Of a DNA stretch of 64,000 nucleotides, positions 33,301 to 43,429 are shown one piece after another. The stretch comes from Auricularia sp. M13. Lineage: Eukaryota > Basidiomycota > Agaricomycetes > Auriculariales > Auriculariaceae. Positions within the stretch are counted from its first letter, which is position 1. Each line of letters starts with the position of its first letter. The notes beneath the pieces were generated by a model that was not told the DNA's origin, ran no database searches, and saw only the letters and a list, made by a program, of their open reading frames with translations. The stretch lies in the NCBI GenBank assembly GCA_037042915.1, contig CM073197.1:3472001-3536000 (forward strand). Reading direction: 5' to 3'. Both the position numbers and the translations under genes were made by a program.

Positions 33301-35430
33301 TCAGGCCGGGGGCGGAAGCCCGATGTTCACTTCGTAAGTATAGGTGTCATCGCTCGCGCCAGACAGAGCCGGAGTAAAGCAGTCGACCGTAAAGCCACCC
33401 GTCGACGTCTGGGAGTTCTTCCCTCTGACCCACTTGCCGTTATTGTAGTAGTCGCTCGAATTGAAGGCGCCGCCGCTGCCGTCGATGCCCTGCGCGCCGA
33501 TCTGGTTGTCCGGTGCGCGATGCACTGGACCGCAAGACCTGCGACACCCGCCTCCAAGTCAACACTCGTGCGTGATCAGAGGGATGGGAAGACGTACCGG
33601 CCTTAGAGTCGTCGCGGTTCATGACGATCCCTTCTCCGAGGCCCTGGTAGACGGTGCTGTCGTTCTGGAAGTTGACGTTGAGGTAGGTGACGACGTCGTT
33701 CAGCGTCTTCACGGGGTTGAAGCCCGGCAGTGTGATTTTGCCGCCTACCGCCGTCAGGAATGGCCCCACGCCAGTCGCAACAGGGATAACTCACCTGCAA
33801 GTACAAACGCGGCAATGGTCTGGTCCTTCCACGAGCGGTTGGACAAGACAGAGTTGTCCTAGTAATGCTGTACGGTCGTTCACTGGTGGTTCATATCGAA
33901 GTTGTAGATATTGGCGAGGAAGTATTGCTTGAAGATGACGCTGGCAAGCGCGATGCAGCCAAGACGAGGGCGACGCCGAGCACGCCGGCGATGATGAGTC
34001 TAGAAGGTATAAATCAGCACCTGTGCAACTGAATGTGAAGCTGAAACACACCCGCCAGTAGAACCTACGCTCGCGGGAAAGAGGCCAGCAGCGCCTTCCA
34101 CGCCAGCAGCGGCCAGGCCTTCGACCAGCAGGTTGGCTGCAGCGGCGATGCCCATTTCAATGCCGGTCTGAATGACCGGCCTGACAAGGTAGGCGAAGCC
34201 GAGCCCGAGGAGGCTTGAAATGATAGTAGTCTGCGAACGAGTCTTAGTGAGCAAGGAATATCAACCTTTGCACAGACGTTGAGCTCACCGGCAAGTTCTT
34301 CCAATTGTAGAGACTGATACCCAAGAAGTTCGCCGTCGACGAGTACGACCCCATGGAAACGATGACATCCTTAGTCGGCGCGGCGTCCGCCACGAGTGCA
34401 GCGGAGGGCTGGGGCTGCGTGTACGCCCAGATGACGCCGTTGGTGGTGTACGAGAGGTAGTACGTCTCGCCGTCGTCGCTCTCGATCTCGACCCACGCGT
34501 CGTCGCCTTTATTCTCGATGTTGGCGTAGATCGGGAGCAGGTCCTGCGACGCCTGCACGCGTATCTTCTCGATGGTCGCCATGTCGTTCCGCGCCCACGC
34601 GCTCTGCGTCGGCGCGTCGAGCCACTGCGTCGATGGGTAGCCGTTCAGCTGCGGCGGAGGGCCGTCGCCGACCTTCACTGCGAAGATATCCAATACTGTG
34701 CACAAGTCTATGCGTGAACGGAAGAACGTACCGTTGCTGGCCACGGACTCGAGGCGCCTCTGGTACGATAGTCCGAGACTAGTGACCTTGGCTCCAGCTG
34801 GAGGATAATTATTAGTTCGCTGTCAAATATGAAGGGCAAATAGGAACATATGCTCTCGGTGCTGGTGCCGTGGAAGGCGAAGACCTGGTGGTCCTCGGGC
34901 ACGTGGAACTCGAACGCGTCGCCGCTTTTGCCATCAACGACAGTGACCTACCTCTCGTTAGTATGGATAGTAAGGCCAGTACTGTACTGCGTCGCGGTAC
35001 CTTCGAGATTGTCAGTGTCAGCCAGCAAGTAACAAAACGAGTCGAATAACTGCAACTGACCGCTGATACCAGTGACGAACTAGCCCTCGCCGAGCTCGAC
35101 GGTCGACTTGTGCGCGCCCTCCTTGCCCACAAGGCGCGTCTTGCGGACGTGGTAGTGCCCGCGGAAGCTCTGCACCACGCCCTTGCCCGCGCCATCGGAG
35201 GTAAACTCGAGCGCGCGCAGCGGATGCCACAGCTTGCCCTCGTCGAACGCCGCGCCCTCCGCGCTGCCGAACGCCGGCGACGCCTTGATCACGAAGTTGA
35301 AATTGTCCTGCAGCGGCTGGCGCTGCACGGGGCCCTTGACCTTGAAGCTCAGGAAGTCGGGCAGCGGCTGGCGGCCGACGCTCGCGGGGAGCTTGGGGAA
35401 GTCGGGGAGAGTCGACGTCGGAGAGACTGG
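33301..35430 (-). pseudogene. jacalin-like lectin, copy B
   Basis: Same layout as copy A: jacalin-like N-terminal domain, Trp/Tyr-rich middle domain, Ala/Gly-rich hydrophobic segment and membrane helix, and a C-terminal domain. It runs on to a natural end with EVNIGLPPPA before the stop at 33301-33303, which copy A lacks. By eye it carries about two or three disruptive differences and is treated as a relic, although transcription is possible because the TATA box is kept. Copies A and B are so alike that the duplication must be far younger than the split between the neighbouring genes K2 and K4. Confidence 0.5.
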
Positions 35431-36300
35431 TAGTAGTACTGGTACTCGTAAGAGCTCTGGGGAGTTCTGAAGCCTCTGCAGTCCGCGAATGCCTGCGTTT
35501 TATACGCAAAGAAACTCCAATAGTGTCCACAGGCGCTTCATGGCACAATCCTGTTTGCACGATCTGACCCGCACTTCGAGCGTGCAGACGTCGGCGCTCG
35601 GTCCACTTCTGGATGCCCGACCATCCAGGGACGCCCCCTGGCGTTCCCCGCACACAGCTATCCCGGAGCCCGCAGTATGTGTCGGCGCGCACGGCCATTG
35701 TCGCGGTAGCATTTGAAGCGCGATGTTGCGCAAACGAACTTGAAGGGTCTTGCTTAGGAGTGCCTGTATCCCGCGATAAAGCGCCAGCCAAATGGAGCAC
35801 ACGGGCAAGGAGACGTCTAGTATCGCGGGAGCACTGAGCAGCGGAAACGATGTACGCCGGGCGAGGGGTCTTGGGTCTCCGTGATCACGTTGAGCAGCTG
35901 CCCAGAGCAAGATTGGACCAGCGTCTAGCACGCATCTCGTCGCAGGCACCAAAATATTCTTGTCCCAGGCATATTTCCACGGTCGTAGAAGCGCGCAATC
36001 AGACAGGATACAGAGAGCAGTTCAACAAGAGCCTGAGGACGATTGTGTGGTTTGGCGTTGGTAAGCTGGAACCCGGCAGAACTGGCGCGATAAACGGAGT
36101 CCGTAGTCGTAATCATTCCTGGGCTCATATGCTGCTTTCAGACAAATGCCGAGTTGTTGTCGTCAATGCTTGGGATACGCTGAGGAGGGAGAGGATGCGA
36201 AGATACGGGACTTGCCGCTAACCTCGCGGTCGAGCTCTTCCAGTTCGTTCAACTCTCTGAACTGAAGGTCAATTGACTGGTCACCAAATGGCACGATGGG
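33301..36300 (-). repeat. right arm of the inverted segmental duplication
   Basis: Inverted match to about 9740-12692, including the lectin gene, its TATA box and about 800 bp upstream. This arm extends a little further at the lectin 3' end, where the last codons and stop are present. Confidence 0.85.
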
Positions 36301-36634
36301 CTTATTTCCACAGGCTATGCGGCTGATGACCAGACGTCGAGAGCGAGGAGACTGGGACGATGACATCGAGTGGCATCGGCATGCAGAAATCAGAGCGCAA
36401 GTACTGTATAAACGCGCCACCCCGAGCACATTGACACCAGCAATACACAAAGAAAAGAAAGATAACAAGCATGTAAGGATCCATCAGTACGCGCACGTAT
36501 ACTACCCAAACCATAATCTTCTACTTCCCCAGTCATTCCGCCTTCCGAGCGCTTCGTTGCGGTGGGTATACAGTACTGATGCATTTCGCGCTCCCGGCGC
36601 CGATGATTCCAGCGGCGCAGGCAAGACCTACGGC
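36301..36634. other. intergenic, no gene seen
   Basis: Between the end of the duplicated arm and the stop codon of the AlkB-type gene. Nothing further is recognised. Confidence 0.4.
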
Positions 36635-37782
36635 CTACGCCCGCGCGCTGTCCTTGAAGTGCAGCACGTCGAAGCCGCGGCCGTACGTGGCGTTCCAATC
36701 GAACTCGGCGCGCTGGTTCTCGTCGCCAAACGCATGGATCATCTCCTGCGCGGCGTCCGCGTCGCCGTTGATGACCGGCCGCGCCTCCGCGCGCGTCTTG
36801 CCCGTGGCGCCCTGGCCCCATATGCGCGTGGCGTCGGCGTTGAGGAATGTGCCGATGAGGCGGAAGGTAAGCGAGATGCGCTCGCCGTTGAAGGCGCGCT
36901 CCGCGGGCGTCTTCATCGTCTCGGGCCGCTTGTCCTGGCGAATGCTGTGCAGCCAGCGCGCGTTCGTCGCGAGCCCGAGCACGAAGAGCGAGTTGTGCGG
37001 GAGCGGGATGCGTTGTGCCGCGCGCGGCGGGCCTTTGTACGGGTTTGCCGGCGGGCTCACCGGTGGCGACGGAGACGCCGCGGTGCTGTTGGTAGTGGTG
37101 CTATTCGGTGTGTGCGCCCCGCCGTGCTCGCGCTTCATGCGCAGGACCATCAGACGCTCGGCGCCGAAGGAGACGTTGACGATATGGGTGCCGCGGACGA
37201 TGTCGAGTGTCTTATCCGAGTGCTCCGAGATATAGTCCTGGCCGTTGCGGTAGTGCTGGATGAGCACGTGGTTGACGCGGTGGTTCAGGTGCTGCTCGAT
37301 GTGCTCGCGAATGCGCTGCACCGTCGGCGAGAACGGCAGCAGCGGCGGCGACGAGTCCGCGGGATGGCGATAAATCGGATAGCTATAACAACAAAAAATC
37401 AGCTTGTGAAACGCCTGTAGTAGCTGTGATTGATTCTTACCTTCCGTCTTCGCTGACTTCCCCTTGTACAGCGACGCGACGCGGGACTTCGCCGCCTGTG
37501 GCAACGTCAGGGCACTTGGACAAAATTTCAGTGGTGGCACCACAGCGCACCTCGGTGGTACATAGTCTGCCATTCAACTTCGTTGCACAAGAGCTCAAAC
37601 GCGTCTTTTGCGAGGTCCTCGGGGCAGATGTTGAGCACGAGCTCGGTGTCGCCCTCGCCCATGTGGCTGTCGGGCGCGAGGGTCTTGAGCACGCGCTTCG
37701 AGCGCGACGGGCGCAGCGTGTCCGCTGGCGTGGGCCGCCGCTGGTGGCCAGAGTCTGCGCGGGTCATGGTCGCGGTGGTCAT
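36635..37782 (-). CDS. AlkB-type 2-oxoglutarate/Fe(II) dioxygenase (344 aa)
   Basis: Three exons: 37551-37782, 37441-37495 and 36635-37382, in phase. The N-terminal 60 residues are polar. The 2OG-FeII_Oxy_2 domain follows: GGEVPRRVAVQGE, YPIYRHPADSSPPLLPFSP, HVLIQHYRNGQDYISEHSDK with the iron-binding H and D, NVSFGAERLMVLR, a distal His in NARWLHSI, and RISLTFR with the 2OG-binding arginine. The layout fits ALKBH2/3-like enzymes that oxidatively demethylate alkylated bases. A Ser/Thr/Pro-rich insert of about 30 residues (TTTNSTAASPSPPVSPP) sits between MKRE and the NSLFVLG strand. A C-terminal extension with FDWNATYGRGFDVLHF follows the core. The substrate (DNA, RNA or protein) cannot be told from sequence alone. 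Confidence 0.85.
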
Positions 37783-39399
37783 GGTACGAGAAAGAGAGGT
37801 GGAGAAATTTGGCTATGACTTGGCCGTGGCATGGTCGGAATTTGACCCGCTTGCGGTTTGGCGCGCTTTGTTCCAGGCAAACAACAACTCATTACTCAAC
37901 TCAGGGGCCCAGCCCACCTTCGAGCTCATGCTAGGACCTTCGAGTCCCATTCAGCTCGCCCGCTCAGGGTGCAAAAACAACAGCTAAATTTACAGATGCT
38001 GATAGGCAGCTTCTGAGGGTTCCTCCGCGCACGCGCGTAGATCTCCTCGTTCGGGCCAGCTCTGCTGGCCTGCTTCGCCGGAGCGGCATGCAATTGAAAG
38101 AGAAATAGAACATGAAATAGCTCACCGCTGTTTAAATGCCCTGAAGCTTCGGACCCCGTTGGGATGAATGAATGAATGGTCCAAGTTGGTCTCAGAAATA
38201 GTTCTGCAAGATTGTAACCGCGGCCTGACTGTGACGTACTGTATGGCATCCGTCCGCGACGGCGGTGTTACAAGGATCCTGCACTTGAGAGCTGCCGTAT
38301 CCACTAAGGCGACTCAGCTGGTCCGGGGTTCAACGGCCCGTGCGAAGTCACCGGCTGTTGCTCGTGTGAGGCCCTAGAGCTGTCGAAGCGATTCGGAGCA
38401 GTGACTAACTGCTCCCGCCCCATGAGTCGTTACAACATTGAACGATGCGGAATCGTCTGAGCGGAGGCACCGGCGTTCAAACAGCCAGTTGGCGTGAGAG
38501 CATGAGGTGCGTCTGCTACTGGGCAGTGCGAATGTTGATAGAGCAGGAGTATTCCGGTGCAATCCCAGCTTCCTTGGAGTGCAAAATGATGCCACGACGG
38601 TCGGACGAGATGTCGATAGCAGACAATGCCAAGCGAGCAACAGAAGCGCTAGAAGGGCAGCTGGAGAACGTGTATAGTCCAGCAACGTGTGTAGTCAAGC
38701 AGATGAGACCAAGACGACCCGACGCAAGCTAGAACAAGGCGAGACAACATTTGGCATTCAAAGCGGCGCACAACTGAGTCGTTTGCTCGAGTCCTGCATC
38801 GTGGTCTGCGGACCGTTCGATACCCGGCCGAATAAATCAGAAATGAATCCGGCCATGCAGCATAACGTGTGCAAACGGAAAGTAGAGGTCAACGAGTCCG
38901 GCGTCGAACAAACAGTTGCGCAACGACCAGAGAGCGTACGAGGTGAAGGCGGCAGCAGGCATCACGCGTTGGCAATTCAGACATGAGCTGGACATGGCGG
39001 CGCGGTGCGTTGTCCAGCCAAATCGCTGGTAGGGTCTGGGGTGGAGCGATTGCTCATACCAGCAATTGCAAACAGTTGCCAGAACGCACACAGCCCGAAC
39101 GTTAATGCTGCAAGGACTGTGCACAGGCTTTCACGGTAGGGTCCGTCGCTTCTGGCCAGCATAGAGCATTTCTTGCGCCCTGGCTATCCATCGGCCAGAA
39201 CACGTCCATTGCGCAGGCGGGCGGATCGATCGATAACGATTTCGACGAAGTCAAAGAGCGTGCGGCAAGTCCCGCCGCATCATCCTCTTCCACCTAAATG
39301 ATTTCCGAGGAAGGACATGATGCCGTAGATATTGCTACTATATTCTCATTGTTTTGGGACGTGTATAAAGGTGCAGAATCCTGGTCATTCAAGGATCCG
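37783..39399. other. intergenic, no gene supported
   Basis: Short open frames only. No RNA gene, repeat or conserved motif is recognised. Confidence 0.4.
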
Positions 39400-40150
39400 C
39401 ATGCACTGCACTGGCAGTAGTACTCGCAGAGATCACGATCATACAACCGTAAGTCGTTATCCGAGTTGCTAACGATACCCAAGAGTATGCTGGTTTTATC
39501 AACGTCGTAGGTCTCCTTTATTATTGCGCTCACGACGCAGGGGGGTGTCGGAAATGCACACTCGATAAACCCCCGTATACGGCTCGCAGATGAGATGATC
39601 TGCTCCTGATGCCAATCTGTCTGCGTTGTGCCCTAATAGTTGCGGGTGTAGATGTATTCCCAGGTACACGAGTGCTGGTATGACTCGTGAGATACATAGG
39701 CCCGCGAAACAGAGTGAGAGAGCATCAGATTCTTGACGTCCTCATAAATGGTGTGCGATGCCCGCCTGTACTGTCGTACCGGAAATGTATTGATAACGAT
39801 GCCTGGGACCATTCACCCATTGGGGAGCTGGAACGTGAAGACAAGAAAATAATCGTTGAGCATTCGTATCGCCCAGATCAAACATCGAGGGATTAGTCTC
39901 ACCTCGTGCCGGGCTGCCGCAGTACCGCGGGATCGACGAGTCTTAAAACCTACGCAAACGCCTGTATGCGCTGTATTCACTTCGCAGGAGCTGGTTTCCA
40001 AAGCTCACCCACCCAGGAATGTGGGGTTTCCTTCGAGAGAGTGTTCGAGCTGCTTAGCTTCGGGACGAGCGTTTGAGCTGACGATGCGCTCGAATCGGCG
40101 CCTACATAGATGAATGAAGCGCATACAGCCAATGATTTGGCTACGACGAG
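39400..40150 (-). pseudogene. decayed K-family gene (K5)
   Basis: The minus strand shows scattered K-family pieces in the right order: NQLLRSEYSAYRRLRRF followed by a stop (about 39930-40000), SIPRYCGS, TDWHQEQII (about 39600), and a tail ILLGIVSNSDNDLRLYDRDLCEYY (about 39415-39490) that parallels MLLGVIGDLEDDLQWYERDLCE of K1. Stops and frame changes lie between them. It is more like K1 than K2-K4. Confidence 0.7.
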
Positions 40151-40402
40151 ACCAATGCTCAGCATCCACGCGCTGATACGACAAATGTAGCAGTTGCATA
40201 GGCGGCAGGGCGGTGCCGACGGGTGGAGGACAATAGGACTGCGGCAGGGAAGATGATGTAATTCATCTGGGAAATGAAAGGAACCATGAGGCGCTGATAA
40301 ATTCGTAATAAAAAACCATTTTTCTGCGTCGTTCCACTGCTGCCGGCAACGAACCGACGCTGGCAAGAGGCACGTGACGAACGCGGGCCAAACAGAGCAG
40401 CA

Positions 40403-40416
40403 ACACAGGGACGGAT
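40403..40416 (+). repeat. LINE target-site duplication, left copy
   Basis: ACACAGGGACGGAT, repeated exactly at 43336-43349 after the poly(A). Confidence 0.9.
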
Positions 40417-43170
40417 CCTCTATCATGCTTATTATTCAACATTGCGATTGAACCTTTGGCATCGGCGCTGCGCAAGTCAAACCTGAAGGGTCTTGACATT
40501 CCAGGTGCCGCTGAAAGGTTAATCACTACTTTATTTGCAGACGATACCACAATTTACCTATCCTCACATGACAGTTATATTGGTATGCAGAAAATATTAA
40601 AGCAATGGTGTAAGGCTTCAGGAGCTAAGTTCAATGTTAATAAAACACAAATTCTGCCCATAGGTACTTCAACCTTTCGCCAACAATTCATAAATACACG
40701 CCAATTGTCTCCTACTTCACCACCCATCCCCATAGACATTCACATTGCCAGCGATGGAGAGCCTATTCGTATACTTGGTTCATGGCCAGGAAACAAAGCA
40801 GACGGTGCTGCGCCTTGGCTCCCAGTTTTACAAAAGATAGAAAGAAAACTTAAACTCTGGAACTTGAGCCAACCCACTTTAGAAGGGCGTAGACTTATTG
40901 TACAAATGGTAGTAGGAGGCGGTACACAGTTCCTTACAAAAGCACAAGGAATGCCTAAGCATATTGAAGAGCGCGTGGTCAAAATAGTGCGTGACTTCAT
41001 GTGGAACTATAAATCTGGCCCTCCTCCTGTGGCGCTTGATGTGCTCCAACTCCCAATAGGACAAGGCGGTAAACAACTATTGGATATACGTGCTAGAAAC
41101 AAAGCGATCACCCTGACTTGGCTTCGCGACTACCTGACACAGACACCTCGACCTACGTGGACAAACCTTGCCGATGCACTATTAAGGTTAAATGTCCTCA
41201 AGACCCAAGAAAAAAAGTTGAGCGCTAACTTACGTGAAAATCCCTTTGTACAAAATTGGGGAGTTGAGACTAGAAAAACTAAATCTTCTAAACTGCCTCG
41301 CGATCTAGCTGAAATGCTCGCACTAGCAAAAGAATTTGGTGTAACACTAGACGCACACCCCTATCTTGAAGCATCAGTACAAGGAGAACTGCCGATATGG
41401 GGTCATTTTGCACTTGAGAAATCACCAAGGGAATCTGCCAGCACTGCGTGCTTACTTGATAATCACAAGTGCAGAACGGTCTCTGATGCTTATACCCTAG
41501 CATCTATCCTCAACTCAAATTGGCACAGGAACAATAAAAACTGTATATGTCGCAAATGCAACCAAATTAGGCACAGTACAAGCTGTAATAATCCTCATAG
41601 ATGTGCGAAAGCAGCCAAAAAGATTCTAGATAGCCTTCTACCAAAATGGAATCCCCTTAAACGACCTCCAGCTAATGATCTTGATCAGCTGCCAACTATT
41701 GAACCTTCTATCTCAGACGTTGAACAGGGAAAGGCCATAACATTCAACCCTGCTGCTTCGCCCAGCTCCCTAGCTGACGCCTTTAGAATATTCACTCAAA
41801 TACCTGAAGATGATCATGCTGTACACGTCCTTGCACAAGGTCAACCTGCATTCAGAGGGGCTCAAATTGCAAACCCAAAGGAATACACCGTTTGGTGCGC
41901 AGGATTTGCTCGAAACAGGAAATGTGTTGACTCTAAAGTTGCCTCGGCCTGGACTATGAAAACGCCTGACTCAATTGAATGCATTAGCAATCGTCTTCCA
42001 AATCATTTTAACTTGCAAGAGCAAGGGGATATATTAGCCTTGATACTGGCTGCGAAATCAGCCCCTATAGACTGCATCCTTCACCTGAAGTCTTGCTCTA
42101 AGCGTGTCATTAAAAACATTACTGTAAGCTGCACATCAAACTATGATAATGGATGGTTCGGAAATAAATGTGCACACCTATACAGGGCATTAATATGTCT
42201 TCTACGTGCTCGTGAAGCCAGAACAACTATTCAATATGTTCCAATTAAATCAGATACAGAAATGCACCAAACCCATGAGCGTGCTAAACAGGCCTCAAAT
42301 CGAGTGAATCCTGATGTAGTTGATATCAACTACCCTGCAGATTTTGATACACGGGGAATTAAACTACAAACTCTCTCCCAGGCTACTGCGTACAAGCAGA
42401 TCCTGGCACTAAAAAATGTTCCTGAAAGACAGCGCACACTATTGAACATTGAAATGGCAAGATGTGCAAATGCTGAAGTATCTGGTGATTTTGTTCCAGA
42501 TGATAAACTATGGAAATCCATCAGAACAAAGGATCTCAGACGCCCAGTGCGTGACTATATGTGGAAATTATTCCATGGTGCATACAAAATAGGGCGCGAC
42601 TGGTCACATGTTCCTGAGAAAGAGCAGCGTGCAATATGCCCTGTGTGCGAATGCGAAGAGTCAATGGAACATATACTAACAGAATGCCCTGGTAATGGCC
42701 AAGCGCAAATCTGGTCTCTAGCAAAACAGTTCTGGGAGAAAAAACACCCTTACTGGCCAACTCCCTCCCTCGCCACAATTCTCTCATGTGCACAAATGGA
42801 GTTTAAAGGAATAGACAATAAAAAACTTCATGCAACAAATAGACTTTACCGCATCCTGATCTCAGAGTCTGCACACCTTATCTGGAAAATACGATGCAGG
42901 CGCCTATTCAATAATCAGGATCCCACTGTATTACCCACACACCAGGAAATTCACCACAAATGGACATACACAATTGAGCAACGCATGCGTCTAGACTTTT
43001 ATATGTCTGAGTTTGCACATAACAAAAACTCCTTGCCACGAAAACTTGTCTCACAAACTTGGCAGGACACGCCCTTGCACATGCATCTAAATCAACTATG
43101 CTCAGACAGAGAACCTGGGGTTTTAGTGGGTATCGGCAATATTGATCGCCCACCAGACTGTAGTCCTTGA
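40417..43170 (+). CDS. LINE ORF2 C-terminal part (reverse transcriptase fragment to zinc knuckle)
   Basis: 917 codons in one frame, with a chance Met at 40456. The catalytic FADDTTIYL (RT motif C) lies near the start, followed by NKTQILPIG and LGSWPG (motif D/E region) and the thumb. A long region of unclear fold follows (about residues 250-700), with a Cys/His cluster near 380 (CICRKCN) and no convincing RNase H active site. Near the C-terminus CPVCECEESMEHILTEC forms a CCHC zinc knuckle of the zf-RVT type, then WSLAKQFW. The endonuclease and RT motifs A/B upstream of QGDPLS are absent because of the 5' truncation, so the product cannot be active. Confidence 0.9.
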   Translation, partial: PLSCLLFNIAIEPLASALRKSNLKGLDIPGAAERLITTLFADDTTIYLSSHDSYIGMQKILKQWCKASGAKFNVNKTQILPIGTSTFRQQFINTRQLSPTSPPIPIDIHIASDGEPIRILGSWPGNKADGAAPWLPVLQKIERKLKLWNLSQPTLEGRRLIVQMVVGGGTQFLTKAQGMPKHIEERVVKIVRDFMWNYKSGPPPVALDVLQLPIGQGGKQLLDIRARNKAITLTWLRDYLTQTPRPTWTNLADALLRLNVLKTQEKKLSANLRENPFVQNWGVETRKTKSSKLPRDLAEMLALAKEFGVTLDAHPYLEASVQGELPIWGHFALEKSPRESASTACLLDNHKCRTVSDAYTLASILNSNWHRNNKNCICRKCNQIRHSTSCNNPHRCAKAAKKILDSLLPKWNPLKRPPANDLDQLPTIEPSISDVEQGKAITFNPAASPSSLADAFRIFTQIPEDDHAVHVLAQGQPAFRGAQIANPKEYTVWCAGFARNRKCVDSKVASAWTMKTPDSIECISNRLPNHFNLQEQGDILALILAAKSAPIDCILHLKSCSKRVIKNITVSCTSNYDNGWFGNKCAHLYRALICLLRAREARTTIQYVPIKSDTEMHQTHERAKQASNRVNPDVVDINYPADFDTRGIKLQTLSQATAYKQILALKNVPERQRTLLNIEMARCANAEVSGDFVPDDKLWKSIRTKDLRRPVRDYMWKLFHGAYKIGRDWSHVPEKEQRAICPVCECEESMEHILTECPGNGQAQIWSLAKQFWEKKHPYWPTPSLATILSCAQMEFKGIDNKKLHATNRLYRILISESAHLIWKIRCRRLFNNQDPTVLPTHQEIHHKWTYTIEQRMRLDFYMSEFAHNKNSLPRKLVSQTWQDTPLHMHLNQLCSDREPGVLVGIGNIDRPPDCSP

Positions 43171-43335
43171 CTACAGCCACTGCCGGAGTCCCACACACAG
43201 TTTGAAGTGCATAAAGCATTTCCCCAGCGGTGGCAAAGAGTCCTGAGCCTCTACCTTGACGTATGTGTGAAGATCATATTATATATGAATTCGTAACACT
43301 AAGCACCACCAAAAAAAAAAAAAAAAAAAAAAAAA
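40417..43335 (+). mobile_element. 5'-truncated LINE (non-LTR retrotransposon)
   Basis: Starts inside the reverse-transcriptase motif (D)PLSCLLFNIAIEPLA, continues as one open frame to 43170, then a 140-bp 3' UTR and a poly(A) of about 26 (43311-43336). It is flanked by a 14-bp perfect target duplication. The 5' truncation is typical of LINE reverse transcription that stopped early. The open frame has no stop codons and the duplication is exact, so the insertion is recent. Its base composition (AT-rich, ACA/AAA-rich codons) is clearly unlike the GC-rich host genes. Confidence 0.95.
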
Positions 43336-43349
43336 ACACAGGGACGGAT
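43336..43349 (+). repeat. LINE target-site duplication, right copy
   Basis: Exact repeat of 40403-40416, directly after the poly(A). Confidence 0.9.
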
Positions 43350-43373
43350 ATCGGACCGGTTGGCGCCGGTCGG

Positions 43374-43380
43374 GATATAA
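43374..43380 (+). promoter_or_regulatory. TATA-like box of the 43430 gene
   Basis: GATATAAATT, about 55 bp before the ATG and only 25 bp downstream of the LINE's right target duplication. Confidence 0.5.
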
Positions 43381-43429
43381 ATTGCGGCTCCGCACACCGT
43401 GCCGGGCTCATCCTTCTCCTGTTGCCGTC

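Noticed and set aside
38290-38370. tRNA-like GGTTCAA box near 38330
   Set aside because: No matching A box or cloverleaf arms could be formed at the right spacing.
40456-43170. Treating the LINE frame as a host gene starting at Met 40456
   Set aside because: The in-frame sequence extends upstream to the target duplication and reads as an RT motif, so the Met is internal.
43382-43429. Upstream start for the 43430 gene (MRLRTPCRAHPS)
   Set aside because: It begins one base after the TATA-like box, so it cannot be in a transcript starting downstream of that box.
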